Positions 1-7,523 are shown, counted from the stretch's first letter. The stretch is DNA of 10,779 bases from Brevundimonas sp. (GCF_031082345.1 NZ_JAVHLH010000027.1:1-10779); one strand, 5' to 3'. Made by a program: numbers and translations. The notes: a model not told the origin generated them from the sequence alone.

Positions 1-31
1 TAGCTTCCCGCCACCGCCGCCGGAGCCCTCG

Positions 32-829
32 ATGCGCATCGCCACCTGGAACGTGAACTCCGTCAACGCCCGCCTGCCGACCGTGCTGGCCTGGCTGGAA
101 GCGGCCAAACCGGACGTGGCCTGCCTGCAGGAAATCAAATGCGTGGACGAGAAATTCCCGCGCGAGGCCTTCGAGAGCCTCGGCTACAACGTCGAGACCC
201 ACGGCCAGAAGAGCTACAACGGCGTCGCCCTCCTCTCGAAACACCCGCTGTCCGACGTCCGGCGCGGCCTCCCCGGGACGGACGGCTCGGGCTACGAAGC
301 GGACGCGGAACAGTCCCGCTATATCGAGGCGGTGGTCGAGGCGGCGCGGCCCGTCAGGGTCGGATGCATCTACCTGCCCAACGGCAATCCGCTCGGCACC
401 GAGAAGTTCGCCTACAAGCTGGCGTGGTTCGACCGGCTTTACGCCCACGCGCGCGACCTGCTGGCGCTGGAGGAGCCCTTCACCCTGTGCGGCGACTACA
501 ACGTCATCCCGACGCCCGAGGACGCCAGGAATCCGTCGGCGTGGGTCGGCGACGCCCTGTTCCAGCCTGAAAGCCAGGCGGCCTTCCGGGCCCTGCGCCA
601 TCTCGGCCTGTCGGACGCCGGCGAGCTGGGCGGCCAGCCGCCGGGAACCTACACCTTCTGGGACTACCAGGCCGGCGCCTGGCAGCGCGACCACGGCATC
701 CGCATCGACTTCCACCTGCTGTCGCCCCAGGCCGCCGATCGCTTCCAGGCCATCGAGACCCATCGCGACGCCCGCGACATGGACAAGCCTTCCGACCACG
801 TCCCGGTCGTGATCGAGCTGGAAGACTGA
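32..829 (+). CDS. xth: Exodeoxyribonuclease III (AP endonuclease)
   Basis: A 265-residue protein of the exonuclease III/EEP family, the usual length. By family knowledge it cleaves 5' of abasic sites and has 3'-5' exonuclease and 3'-phosphatase activity in cytoplasmic base-excision repair. The catalytic set is complete: N7 in the opening TWNVNS strand, E34 in LQEIK (metal ligand), Y114 in IYLPNG, D155 and N157 in GDYNV, D226 in RIDF, and the terminal D255-H256 pair in SDH. The ATG start puts MRIATWNVNS at the exact N-terminus typical of the family, with GGAG (22-25) six bases upstream as a plausible ribosome site. The next gene starts two bases after the stop, suggesting co-transcription. Only 31 bases upstream are visible, so the promoter and the gene before it cannot be judged. 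No residue is missing or unusual. Confidence 0.97.
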   Translation: MRIATWNVNSVNARLPTVLAWLEAAKPDVACLQEIKCVDEKFPREAFESLGYNVETHGQKSYNGVALLSKHPLSDVRRGLPGTDGSGYEADAEQSRYIEAVVEAARPVRVGCIYLPNGNPLGTEKFAYKLAWFDRLYAHARDLLALEEPFTLCGDYNVIPTPEDARNPSAWVGDALFQPESQAAFRALRHLGLSDAGELGGQPPGTYTFWDYQAGAWQRDHGIRIDFHLLSPQAADRFQAIETHRDARDMDKPSDHVPVVIELED

Positions 830-831
830 CC

Positions 832-1347
832 ATGGCCGAAGCGCTTCGGGTCATTCTGCTCGTGGCGCTGGCGGCGGCGGCGCTGACCACCGCCGCCCTG
901 GTTTTGGCCTGGTGGATGGAGCCCGTGCGCCGGATGCGCCGGGCCCTGCTCAAGTCGCTGGGCGCCGTCCCCGAAGCCGAGGCCCTGTCGCCGGCAGAGG
1001 GACGCGCCGCCGGGCTCGACTTCGACGGCGCCCAGATCGCCGTGTTGTGGAACCGGGGCGCCGCCGGCCTGGTCTATGCCTTCGAGGAGATCGATGGCGG
1101 CGAGATCATCGTCGACGGCCATGTGGTCGCCCGCGTCCGCCGCGGCGAGACTCGCAAGTCGCTGGATATTCTCGCTCCGGATGCGGAGCAGGTGGTCCTG
1201 CGGCTGATGTTCGGCGACGCCCGCCATCCCGAGTTCGAGCTGGCCCTGTGGGACGCCACCCTGCCGGTCCAGACCAGCTCGCCCGGCGAGGCCCTGCGGC
1301 TGGGCCGCCGCTGGCTGTCGCACCTTGAGGCGCTGCTGAAAGGCTGA
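832..1347 (+). CDS. Small single-pass membrane protein of unknown function
   Basis: A 171-residue protein I cannot assign to a named family. Residues about 6-28 form one hydrophobic Ala/Leu/Val helix ending in a WW pair, followed by a basic run (RRMRR, about 33-37). By the positive-inside rule this places the remaining ~135 residues in the cytoplasm. The soluble part looks like a small alpha/beta domain, with alternating hydrophobic strands (LDFDGAQIAVLW, GLVYAFEEIDGG, EIIVDGHVVARV, EQVVLRLMF) and an amphipathic C-terminal helix. It starts two bases after the xth stop, with GGAAG inside the end of xth serving as ribosome site, so translational coupling is likely. Codon use matches its neighbours. 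The context does not reveal a role; co-transcription with xth is not enough to call it a repair protein. It is a real gene because the frame has a TM helix, good start spacing and alphaproteobacterial codon bias throughout. Confidence 0.85.
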   Translation: MAEALRVILLVALAAAALTTAALVLAWWMEPVRRMRRALLKSLGAVPEAEALSPAEGRAAGLDFDGAQIAVLWNRGAAGLVYAFEEIDGGEIIVDGHVVARVRRGETRKSLDILAPDAEQVVLRLMFGDARHPEFELALWDATLPVQTSSPGEALRLGRRWLSHLEALLKG

Positions 1348-1421
1348 TCGCCCTTCCTCCCTCGCCGCCGTAGGGCTAGAAGCCCACATCCCCTGCCGCC
1401 TGAGTATCCGGAGCGCCCCCC

Positions 1422-2327
1422 GTGGCCCGCCTGTTTGACGCCTACATCATCGCCGACTGGACCGCCGCCGAGGGCAAGAAGCTGGGCGACCAGTCGCTCT
1501 GGATCGGCGTGGCCAAGCGCGATGTCCGCTTCCGGCTGTATACCGAGACCCACAATGTCGCGACGCGCGCCGAGGGCGAGACGCTGCTCGCGTCCCTGCT
1601 GGCGGATCACCGCAAGCGGGGCGACCGGGTGCTGGTCGGGTTCGACTTCAACTTCGGCTATCCGGCGGGGACGGCGGAGCGGCTGAAGCTGACCGGAACG
1701 CCGTGGCAGGCGATGTGGAAATTCATCGCCTCGAACGTGGTCGACAAGCCGGACAACACCAACAACCGCTATCAGGTGGCGGCCAAGATCAACCGGCTGA
1801 TGACCGACAACGCCTGGCCCATGTGGGGCGCGCCGGCCAAACAGGCCCAGCGCTGGCTGACCACGACCAAGCCGCCGGCCGGCGCCGGGGCGGATATTCC
1901 GGAGTTTCGGGCCACAGAGATCGCTGTCCGCAAGGGCAGGCTGCAGCCCAAGAGCGTCTGGCAGATGCACGGCGCCGGCGCTGTGGGCGGCCAGACCCTG
2001 GTCGGCATCCCGGCCGTGCGTCGCCTGCTGGAGAAGCTGGGCCCGTCCGGCGCCGTCTGGCCGTTCGGAACCGGCTGGCGGGCGCTGGACGCCGCCGACC
2101 TTGAGCCGCTGTCGGCCCTGGTGGTCGAGGTCTGGCCGTCCATGTTCGAGGGCACGCCCAACCCCGGGGAGTTCAAGGACCAGGCCCAGGTCCGCGCCAC
2201 CGCGGAGGCGCTGGCGAAGCTGGACGAGAGCAGCGACCTGTCGAAGGCCTTCGCCCCGCCCAAGGGCGCGGATGAGGCGCTGATCGCGCCGGTCGAGCAG
2301 GAAGAGGGCTGGATTCTGGGGGCCTGA
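1422..2327 (+). CDS. Uncharacterised protein, DUF429-like (RNase H-fold) layout
   Basis: A 301-residue cytoplasmic protein with no signal peptide or TM helix. It starts at GTG (1422); GGAG at 1410-1413 is well spaced, and no better in-frame ATG precedes the first strand. I see an order of acidic motifs recalling DUF429/RNase H-like proteins: D12 in the first strand (YIIADWTAA), D75 in VGFDFNFGYP, E236 in VVEVWPSMF, and D284 in GADEALIAP near the C-terminus. The middle (about 95-190) is rich in Trp and Asn (NTNNRY, WPMWG, VWQMHG) and looks like an insertion particular to this subgroup. Relatives have, as I recall, been given unreliable labels tied to cobalamin or molybdopterin synthesis; nothing here supports such a role. 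The 74-base gap before it holds a short inverted repeat (GGGCT-AGA-AGCCC, 1373-1385) without a T-run and a GCTAGAAG string resembling the Caulobacter -10 box, but no clear -35. It converges on recN. Confidence 0.85.
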   Translation: MARLFDAYIIADWTAAEGKKLGDQSLWIGVAKRDVRFRLYTETHNVATRAEGETLLASLLADHRKRGDRVLVGFDFNFGYPAGTAERLKLTGTPWQAMWKFIASNVVDKPDNTNNRYQVAAKINRLMTDNAWPMWGAPAKQAQRWLTTTKPPAGAGADIPEFRATEIAVRKGRLQPKSVWQMHGAGAVGGQTLVGIPAVRRLLEKLGPSGAVWPFGTGWRALDAADLEPLSALVVEVWPSMFEGTPNPGEFKDQAQVRATAEALAKLDESSDLSKAFAPPKGADEALIAPVEQEEGWILGA

Positions 2328-2340
2328 CCCTAGCCCGGTT

Positions 2341-4041
2341 CTACCCGATCAGGGCCCGGGCCGCCGCGCGCGCCTCGTCGGTGATCTGCGCGCCAGACAG
2401 CATCCGGGCGATCTCCTCGCGCCGCGCCGCCTCGTCGAGGGCATCGACGGTCGTCGTCGTCAGGCCGTCGGCGTCGGCCTTGCGGACCTTCCAGTGCGCG
2501 TGGCCGCGAGCCGCGACCTGGGGGCTGTGGGTCACGACGAGCACCTGGGCGCCGTGGGCCAGGCGCTGCAGACGCGCCCCGACCGCCGAGGCCACGGCGC
2601 CGCCGACGCCCTGGTCGACCTCGTCGAAGATCATCACCGGCTGGCGCTGGTCCTCGCGCCCGGCCAGCGCCGCCTTCATGGCGAGGGCGAAACGGGCCAG
2701 TTCGCCGCCCGAGGCGATGGCGTCGAGCGGACCGAAGGCGGTCCCGGCGTTGGTGGCGATCTCGAAGCGGACGGTCTCGACGCCCAGAGGTCCGCGCCGC
2801 CCCTCGACGGTCGGCTCGAAAGCGACCCGGAAGCGAGCGCGCTCCAGTTTCAGGGGGGCCAGTTCCTCCATGACGGCGGCGGTCAGCCGGTCGGCGGCGG
2901 CCTCGCGCGCGGAGGTCAGGAGCGTGGCGGCCATATCATAGGCCTCGCGCGCGGCGGAGGCGGCGCGTTCGGCGGCGCTGATGGCCTCAGCGCCGTCCTC
3001 GATCAGCCGCAGCTGTTCGCGGAAGCGGACGCGCAGGACCGGCAGGCTGTCGACCGATGTGTTCAGCTTGCGGGCGGCGGCGCGCAGGGCGAACAGGCGC
3101 TCCTCGGCCTTGTCGAGCCGGCCCGGCTCGAAGTCGAAGGCGTTGGCGGCGGCGTCGACGCAGGCGATGGCCTCCTCGGCTTCCACCAACGTGCGGTCGA
3201 TCGCCTCGGCGGCCGCGGACAGTTTCTGCAGCAGCGGATGCTCGGGGTCCGTGCCCGCCTGCCCCGCCCGCTGGCGCGCGTGCTCGACGGCGCGCAGGGC
3301 GGCCGACAGCTTCTGGGACAGCTTGTCCCCGCCCAGCGAGGCGCGGGCGTCGGCGAGGTCGGCGACGGCCTTCTCCGCCGCGCCGAGAATGGCGCGTTCG
3401 CCGGCCAGTTCGGTCTCCTCGTCCGCGCGGGGGTCGAGGTCGTCGAGGTCGGCGAGGTTTTGCGTCAGTTCCTCGGCCCGCGACGCTGCGTCGGCGGCGA
3501 CGGCCTTGAGATCGGCGACGGTACGTTCGGCGGCCTTCAGTTTCTCGGCGGCGGCGGCGACCCCGTCCAGCTGGGGCTGCAGGCCGCCATAATTGTCCAG
3601 CAGGGCGCGGTGGGTCTTCCAGTCCAGCAGGCCGACGGTCTCGTGCTGGCCATGCACCTCGACCAGCGCCTGGCCGATCTCGCGCAGGGCGGTCACGCCG
3701 GCGGGCTGGTCGTTGACGAAGGCGCGGCTGCGGCCGTCGGCGGCCAGCGTCCGGCGCAGGATCAGATCCTCGCCCGGCGCGACGTCGAAGCCGCGTTCGG
3801 CGATCATTTCGATCAGGGCCGGATCATCGGGCGCGGTGAAGACGGCGGTGGCCGAGGCCTGTTTCGCGCCGCTGCGCACCAGACCGGCGTCGGCCCGGGC
3901 CCCCAGGGCCAGACCCAGGGCGTCGAGGATGATCGACTTGCCGGCCCCGGTCTCGCCGGTCAGCACGGTCAGGCCGCCCTCGACCTCGAGGTCGAGCGCG
4001 TCGACCAGCACGATGTCGCGGATGGAGAGCGCGGTCAGCAT
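2341..4041 (-). CDS. recN: DNA repair protein RecN
   Basis: A 566-residue SMC-like ATPase close to the usual RecN length (about 550-570). By family knowledge it acts in the cytoplasm on double-strand breaks, tethering or organising DNA ends for RecA-dependent recombination. The N-terminal half-domain carries Walker A GETGAGKS (29-36) in a typical RecN N-terminus. The middle (about 150-400) is Ala/Glu/Leu-rich coiled coil in two arms, shorter than in SMC proteins. The C-terminal half-domain carries the ABC signature SGGE (444-447), Walker B VMIFDE with D473-E474, the D-loop region that follows, and the switch histidine H505 in VVTHSP. The start is ATG (complement of 4039-4041); its ribosome site is weak. 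It lies 144 bases behind bamD on the same strand, a pairing usual in alphaproteobacteria. A possible LexA box sits in that gap (4170-4184). Its 3' end faces the neighbouring gene across 13 bases with no visible terminator. Confidence 0.97.
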   Translation of the reverse strand: MLTALSIRDIVLVDALDLEVEGGLTVLTGETGAGKSIILDALGLALGARADAGLVRSGAKQASATAVFTAPDDPALIEMIAERGFDVAPGEDLILRRTLAADGRSRAFVNDQPAGVTALREIGQALVEVHGQHETVGLLDWKTHRALLDNYGGLQPQLDGVAAAAEKLKAAERTVADLKAVAADAASRAEELTQNLADLDDLDPRADEETELAGERAILGAAEKAVADLADARASLGGDKLSQKLSAALRAVEHARQRAGQAGTDPEHPLLQKLSAAAEAIDRTLVEAEEAIACVDAAANAFDFEPGRLDKAEERLFALRAAARKLNTSVDSLPVLRVRFREQLRLIEDGAEAISAAERAASAAREAYDMAATLLTSAREAAADRLTAAVMEELAPLKLERARFRVAFEPTVEGRRGPLGVETVRFEIATNAGTAFGPLDAIASGGELARFALAMKAALAGREDQRQPVMIFDEVDQGVGGAVASAVGARLQRLAHGAQVLVVTHSPQVAARGHAHWKVRKADADGLTTTTVDALDEAARREEIARMLSGAQITDEARAAARALIG

Positions 4042-4169
4042 GGGCCAGCCCGGTCGAGGGTCACGGGACCGAAGGCGCAGGGATCAGGATGAGGCAAAGC
4101 GAATCGATCTCTCTGGCGACGCCGGAGAATGCTGGCCTTTCGCACCCCGGGTAAACCCCGACGGTAGCG

Positions 4170-4184
4170 GAACATACCGGAAAC
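4170..4184 (-). promoter_or_regulatory. Candidate LexA (SOS) box upstream of recN
   Basis: On the minus strand this reads GTTT-N7-GTTC. The alphaproteobacterial LexA operator is the direct repeat GTTC-N7-GTTC, so seven of eight defined bases match. It lies about 130 bases upstream of the recN start, immediately after the bamD stop. RecN is a classical SOS gene in many bacteria, which raises the prior. A chance match this good somewhere in the 144-base gap is roughly a one-in-ten event counting both orientations, and I see no convincing -35/-10 pair next to it. Confidence 0.3.
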
Positions 4185-4185
4185 G

Positions 4186-5043
4186 TCAGCCGGGAATGAT
4201 CCGGCGCAGCCAGCTTTCACGCTGCCCTTCGGGGGCGACATCGGGCTGCCGGCCTTCCTCGGTCAGCAGGGCGTAGGCCTCCGCGTACCAGGGGCTGCCC
4301 GGATAGTTGTGGCCCAGAACCGCGCCGTTTCGGGTCGCCTCTTCCTCGAGGCCGAGCTGCAGATTGACCTCGACCAGCCGGTAGAGCGCCTCGGGCGTGT
4401 GCGAGGTGCGCTGGTAGGCCTCGTTGTCGATCACCGCCTTGTAGCGGTTCAGCGCGGCCAGCGGCTGGCCGGCGCGCTGATAATAGCGGCCGATGGACAT
4501 TTCCTTGCCGGCCAGCTGGTCGTTGACCATGTCGATCTTGACCGTGGCGTCGATGGCGTAGGAGGTCCCGGGGTAGCGGCGCGCCACGTCGCGCAGCCCG
4601 TCCAGCGCCGCCTGGGCATAGCCCTGATCACGGCCGACGTCGGTGATCTGCTCGAAATTGCACAGGGCCTTCATGTAGAAGGCGTAGGGCGCGCTCGGAT
4701 TGCCGGGGAACAGCTGGATGAAGCGGTCGGACGCCGCGATCGCCTCGGCGTAATCGTTGCTTTGATAGTGGGCGTAAATCTGCATCAGGATCGCGCGACG
4801 CGACCATTCCGAATACGGGTGCTGGCGCTCGACCTCCTGGAAATAGTCGATCGCGTCGCCCCAGCGCCGGCTTTGCAGCCGCTGATAGCCGGTGTTGTAG
4901 AGCGCCTCGACCGGACGTTCCTCATAGGCCAGGCGCGGCCGCTCGCGATTGCCGCAGGCGGAAATCGTCAGGGCTGAGACGACCACTGCGGACAGGATCA
5001 GACCGGCGCGGAACTTGGAAGCAGGCAAGGACGACCTCAACAT
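4186..5043 (-). CDS. bamD: Outer membrane assembly lipoprotein BamD
   Basis: A 285-residue lipoprotein of the BamD/ComL/YfiO family. By family knowledge it is the essential lipoprotein partner of BamA in the BAM complex, which inserts beta-barrel proteins into the outer membrane from the periplasmic side. The signal peptide (MLRSSLPASKFRAG plus a hydrophobic stretch) ends in lipobox ISAC, with lipidated C30. Helical TPR-like repeats follow from about residue 45 to 260. The hallmark segment EVERQHPYSEWSRRA (70-84) and YAFYMKALCNF (120-130) are as expected. The frame stays open upstream to a GTG at 5118, but only the ATG at 5043 puts the signal peptide at the N-terminus, so I chose that start. 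It is transcribed towards recN. In many relatives lpxC precedes bamD; here the upstream neighbour is divergent prs, so the local order is rearranged. Length and motifs are normal. Confidence 0.95.
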   Translation of the reverse strand: MLRSSLPASKFRAGLILSAVVVSALTISACGNRERPRLAYEERPVEALYNTGYQRLQSRRWGDAIDYFQEVERQHPYSEWSRRAILMQIYAHYQSNDYAEAIAASDRFIQLFPGNPSAPYAFYMKALCNFEQITDVGRDQGYAQAALDGLRDVARRYPGTSYAIDATVKIDMVNDQLAGKEMSIGRYYQRAGQPLAALNRYKAVIDNEAYQRTSHTPEALYRLVEVNLQLGLEEEATRNGAVLGHNYPGSPWYAEAYALLTEEGRQPDVAPEGQRESWLRRIIPG

Positions 5044-5095
5044 GACAGGCCGGCAGGCATCCGCCCGTCGGCGCCCCCGGATACGAGACGCGATC

Positions 5096-5123
5096 TCTAC
5101 ACCAGCGGACAACCCCACGCCAA
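5096..5123 (-). promoter_or_regulatory. Candidate bamD promoter
   Basis: On the minus strand TTGGCG (5118-5123) and TGTAGA (5096-5101) are separated by 16 bases. This would start a transcript about 45 bases upstream of the bamD ATG. Each hexamer is only a partial match to consensus. Geometry and position are the main support. Confidence 0.25.
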
Positions 5124-5141
5124 TGCGGGAAGAAGTCAGCC

Positions 5142-5174
5142 AAAAAGACGCTCGGCGCTTGTGGCTGAGCCGTC
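5142..5174 (-). terminator. Terminator-like hairpin with T5 on the minus strand
   Basis: Read on the minus strand, an imperfect stem (GACG/CGTC, one bulged G, CTC/GAG, a mismatch, GC/GC; 7-base loop) is followed directly by TTTTT. It lies about 100 bases upstream of bamD and just upstream of the candidate bamD promoter, and it overlaps the candidate prs promoter on the other strand. No gene on the minus strand ends here, so it is not an ordinary 3' terminator. The stem is weak, and it may be fortuitous or an operator-like dyad for prs. Confidence 0.3.
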
Positions 5175-5186
5175 CCCTGATATGAA
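5159..5186 (+). promoter_or_regulatory. Candidate prs promoter
   Basis: TTGTGG (5159-5164) and TATGAA (5181-5186) are separated by 16 bases, which would give a leader of about 54 bases before the prs ATG. The hexamers are partial matches. The site lies in the only substantial gap upstream of prs, where a promoter must exist unless transcription starts further left. Confidence 0.3.
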
Positions 5187-5246
5187 GCGCGCCAACGCGG
5201 CGGCGCTATTCTCAGCCGGGCGATGACGGCGAAAGGATGACCGGAC

Positions 5247-6182
5247 ATGAAGCTGCTCTCTGGCAACTCCAACCGGACGCTGTCCCAGGCGATCGCCGCC
5301 CACCTCGACATGCCGCTGACCAAGGCCGAGGTGAAGCGATTCGCCGATAACGAGGTGTTCGCGGTCATCGAGGAGAATGTCCGCGGCGAGGACGTCTTCG
5401 TCCTCCAGTCGACCAGCTATCCCGCCAACGACAATCTGATGGAGCTGCTGATCATCACCGACGCCCTGGTGCGGGCCTCGGCGCGGCGGATCACGGCGGT
5501 GATGCCCTATTTCGGCTACGCCCGGCAGGATCGGAAGACCGGCGGGCGCACGCCGATCTCGGCCAAGCTGGTGGCCAATCTGATCACCCGCGCCGGAGCC
5601 GACCGGGTCCTGACCATGGATCTGCACGCCGGACAGATCCAGGGCTTCTTCGACATTCCAACCGACAACCTGCTGGCCACGCCAGTCCTGGCCCAGGACA
5701 TCAAGGAACACTACCGCAGGGGCGACGATCTGATGATCGTCTCGCCGGACGTCGGGGGCGTGGTCCGGGCGCGGTCGCTGGCCAAGCGGCTGGATGCGGA
5801 CCTCGCCATCGTCGACAAGCGCCGACCGAAAGCGGGCGAGAGCGAGGTCATGAACATCATCGGCGATGTCGAGGGGCGGCGCTGCATCCTGTTCGACGAC
5901 ATCGTCGATTCCGGCGGCACCCTGGTGAACGCGGCCAAGGCGCTGATCGAGCAGGGGGCGACCGAGGTGTCAGCCTATATCAGCCACGGCGTGCTGTCCG
6001 GCCCGGCCGTCCAGCGGGTCTCCGACGGACCGCTCAAGGAACTGGTCATCACCGACTCCATCGAACAGCCTCACGAAGTCCTGACCTGCGAGAAAATCCG
6101 CCGCGTTTCCGTGGCGCCGCTGATCGGCGAGGCCATCCGGCGGATCGCCAACGAAGAGTCCGTCTCCAAGCTGTTCGACTAG
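5247..6182 (+). CDS. prs: Ribose-phosphate pyrophosphokinase (PRPP synthetase)
   Basis: A 311-residue class I PRPP synthetase, the usual length. It transfers the pyrophosphate of ATP to ribose 5-phosphate to give PRPP for purine, pyrimidine, histidine, tryptophan and NAD synthesis in the cytoplasm. The family landmarks are all visible: FADNEVF (32-38), ATP-binding [11 protein letters not shown] (87-97, R93 and Q94), [12 protein letters not shown] (125-136) with the catalytic-region H127, the KRRP flexible loop (191-194), and the ribose-5-phosphate-binding loop DDIVDSGGT (217-225). The ATG start has GAAAGGA (5231-5237) nine bases upstream, a good ribosome site. It is divergent from bamD. The 83-base gap to the next plus-strand gene contains only a weak hairpin without a T-run, so read-through into the lipoprotein genes is possible. 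Nothing in the sequence departs from the family. Confidence 0.98.
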   Translation: MKLLSGNSNRTLSQAIAAHLDMPLTKAEVKRFADNEVFAVIEENVRGEDVFVLQSTSYPANDNLMELLIITDALVRASARRITAVMPYFGYARQDRKTGGRTPISAKLVANLITRAGADRVLTMDLHAGQIQGFFDIPTDNLLATPVLAQDIKEHYRRGDDLMIVSPDVGGVVRARSLAKRLDADLAIVDKRRPKAGESEVMNIIGDVEGRRCILFDDIVDSGGTLVNAAKALIEQGATEVSAYISHGVLSGPAVQRVSDGPLKELVITDSIEQPHEVLTCEKIRRVSVAPLIGEAIRRIANEESVSKLFD

Positions 6183-6200
6183 ATTTCCCGGAACCCGATC

Positions 6201-6224
6201 GACGGCTGCCCCATTTGCGCCGTC
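6201..6224 (+). other. Weak hairpin after prs
   Basis: GACGGC (6201-6206) and GCCGTC (6219-6224) form a perfect 6-base inverted repeat, with a further GC/GC pair inside past one bulged T. It lies 19 bases after the prs stop. No T-run follows, so termination would be inefficient at best. In a genome this GC-rich a 6-base repeat may be coincidence. Confidence 0.25.
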
Positions 6225-6265
6225 AGGGTGGGCGTTGCTGGGCGCCGGTAATCCGAGGAGTCCTG

Positions 6266-7441
6266 ATGCGTCCGGTTTTCGGTCTGTCCGTCGCCACTCT
6301 CGCCGCCGCCGCCCTTCTGGCCGGTTGCGCCTCCAACAACCCCGCCGCCGAGGCCGAGGCAGAAGCCGCGCGGGTCGCCGCCGAGATCGCCGCGCGAACG
6401 CCGCCACCGATCGCTCTCAATCAGGGCGTCGCCGAGGCGGCCGCGGTTTACAGGGCGTTCAGCCGCGACATGGCCGCTCTCGAGGGCGGTTTCACAAATC
6501 CGGATCAAATCCAGGCGGCGCTGCGGCGCGGCGCGGCCTACGATCCCGGCCAGATTTCGCGCGGACTGGTGGCCTACGCCTCGATCCTGGCGCTGCAATC
6601 GCCCGAGTTCGTCGCCGGCGTGCGCTCGCTGGCCGGCGACCGGACGACGCGTGAGAGGCTCGTCGCCGATATCGTCGCAGATCCCGACCTGGCCTCCACC
6701 CTGCCGGGCGCGGACGCCGCGGCGGGCCTGGTCATGACGACGCTGTCGGCCGACATCGACGCCTTGAGCCGGGCCGCGAACTCGATCGAGAACGACGCCT
6801 ACGCCATCCAGGCGCGATACGACCCCCGTCGGTCGTGGGGCGTGGCCGAGGTGCCGAATCGCGAGGGTCGTCTGGAGGCCGCCAAGGTCAGTTCGGCCCA
6901 GTCCATGCTGCCGCCGGCGGCGGAGGCCTCTCGCCTGTTCGCGGCGGCCCACAGCGGTGGCGACGCGCTCCCGATCAGCGGGGCTCCTCGCAAGCCGCCC
7001 TATCCCCCGGCCGTCGTCAATGCTCTCGCCCTCGCGGCGTTGGCCGCCCTGGGCTACGCCGGGGAAAACGCCCGGGCCAACACCGACGCCCTGCAGTTCG
7101 ACCGCGTCAGCCAGGGCTGCCTCAGTATGTCGAAGCTGAATCTGTTCCAGTGCCTCGCGGCCTCGCGGCCAAACTACGAGGACATGTTCTGCATCGGCCG
7201 CCATATCGTTCGCGACCTCGCCACCTGCTCTCGCGGCGCGGCCATGCCCGCGCCGATCGTCACCGTGTCGGACGTCATCCCGACGGATCCGCCCCCTCCT
7301 GCCCCCAAGCCGATCATCATAACGCCGGTCCCGCCGCCGGCCGTGTCCCCGCCGGCCCCCGCTTCGCCTCCTCCTCCACGTCCGGCGCCCTCGATAACGG
7401 AAAAATTGAACACCGAGCCGGGCCGGGCCGCCGCTCGATAA
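6266..7441 (+). CDS. Predicted lipoprotein of unknown function, paralogue 1
   Basis: A 391-residue protein. The ATG at 6266 has GAGGAG (6255-6260) five bases upstream, and it puts a signal peptide with lipobox LAGC at the N-terminus (lipidated C21, Ala at +2, so probably outer-membrane sorted). The frame is open further back to a TTG, which I reject. An Ala/Glu-rich linker (about 27-45) is followed by a largely helical domain with conserved blocks SILALQSPEFV (106-116) and TLPGADAAAGL (145-155), and then a cysteine-containing C-terminal module with C285, C296, C309 and C321. The last ~65 residues are a disordered Pro-rich tail (about 325-391). The protein is about 60% identical by hand alignment to the product of the next gene, so this is a tandem duplication. 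I recall similar unannotated secreted proteins in Caulobacterales but cannot name a family. The periplasmic location fits four cysteines forming two disulphides. Function unknown. Confidence 0.9.
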   Translation: MRPVFGLSVATLAAAALLAGCASNNPAAEAEAEAARVAAEIAARTPPPIALNQGVAEAAAVYRAFSRDMAALEGGFTNPDQIQAALRRGAAYDPGQISRGLVAYASILALQSPEFVAGVRSLAGDRTTRERLVADIVADPDLASTLPGADAAAGLVMTTLSADIDALSRAANSIENDAYAIQARYDPRRSWGVAEVPNREGRLEAAKVSSAQSMLPPAAEASRLFAAAHSGGDALPISGAPRKPPYPPAVVNALALAALAALGYAGENARANTDALQFDRVSQGCLSMSKLNLFQCLAASRPNYEDMFCIGRHIVRDLATCSRGAAMPAPIVTVSDVIPTDPPPPAPKPIIITPVPPPAVSPPAPASPPPPRPAPSITEKLNTEPGRAAAR

Positions 7442-7503
7442 TCGCCCTTCCCCTGTCCCCGCCGGCGCGGCCAAGCTTGCATTAAGGCTCGTGGAACCAC
7501 TTT

Positions 7504-7523
7504 GACCGCGTTATAAGCGGGTC
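7504..7523 (+). promoter_or_regulatory. AT-rich dyad, possible promoter of paralogue 2
   Basis: GACCGC (7504-7509) and GCGGGTC (7517-7523) form a 6-base-pair dyad with one bulged G around GTTATAA. TATAAG (7512-7517) is a five-of-six match to a -10 box, but the -35 at the right distance (TCGTGG, 7489-7494) is poor. This is the most AT-rich spot in the 132-base gap between the two lipoprotein genes. The gap contains no clear terminator for the first gene. Confidence 0.25.

Noticed and set aside
2494..4092. A 532-codon open frame antisense to recN
   Set aside because: It mirrors recN codons in high-GC DNA. Its product is Gly/Gln/Ala-rich with no domain, while the recN frame carries every expected motif.
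4035..4241. A 68-codon minus-strand frame spanning the bamD-recN gap
   Set aside because: It overlaps the ends of both genes, has no ribosome site or recognisable product, and would fit the gap only by chance.
5044..5118. Longer BamD beginning at GTG 5118
   Set aside because: The extra residues would bury the signal peptide behind an Arg-rich stretch; the ATG at 5043 gives a normal lipoprotein leader.
6179..7474. A 431-codon minus-strand open frame opposite lipoprotein 1
   Set aside because: The product is Arg/Gly-rich and without motifs, while the plus strand has a good ribosome site, a signal peptide and a conserved paralogue.
7482..7496. TTAA-N7-GGAA resembling a CtrA site before lipoprotein 2
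   Set aside because: Only one half-site matches TTAA-N7-TTAA; not distinguishable from chance.
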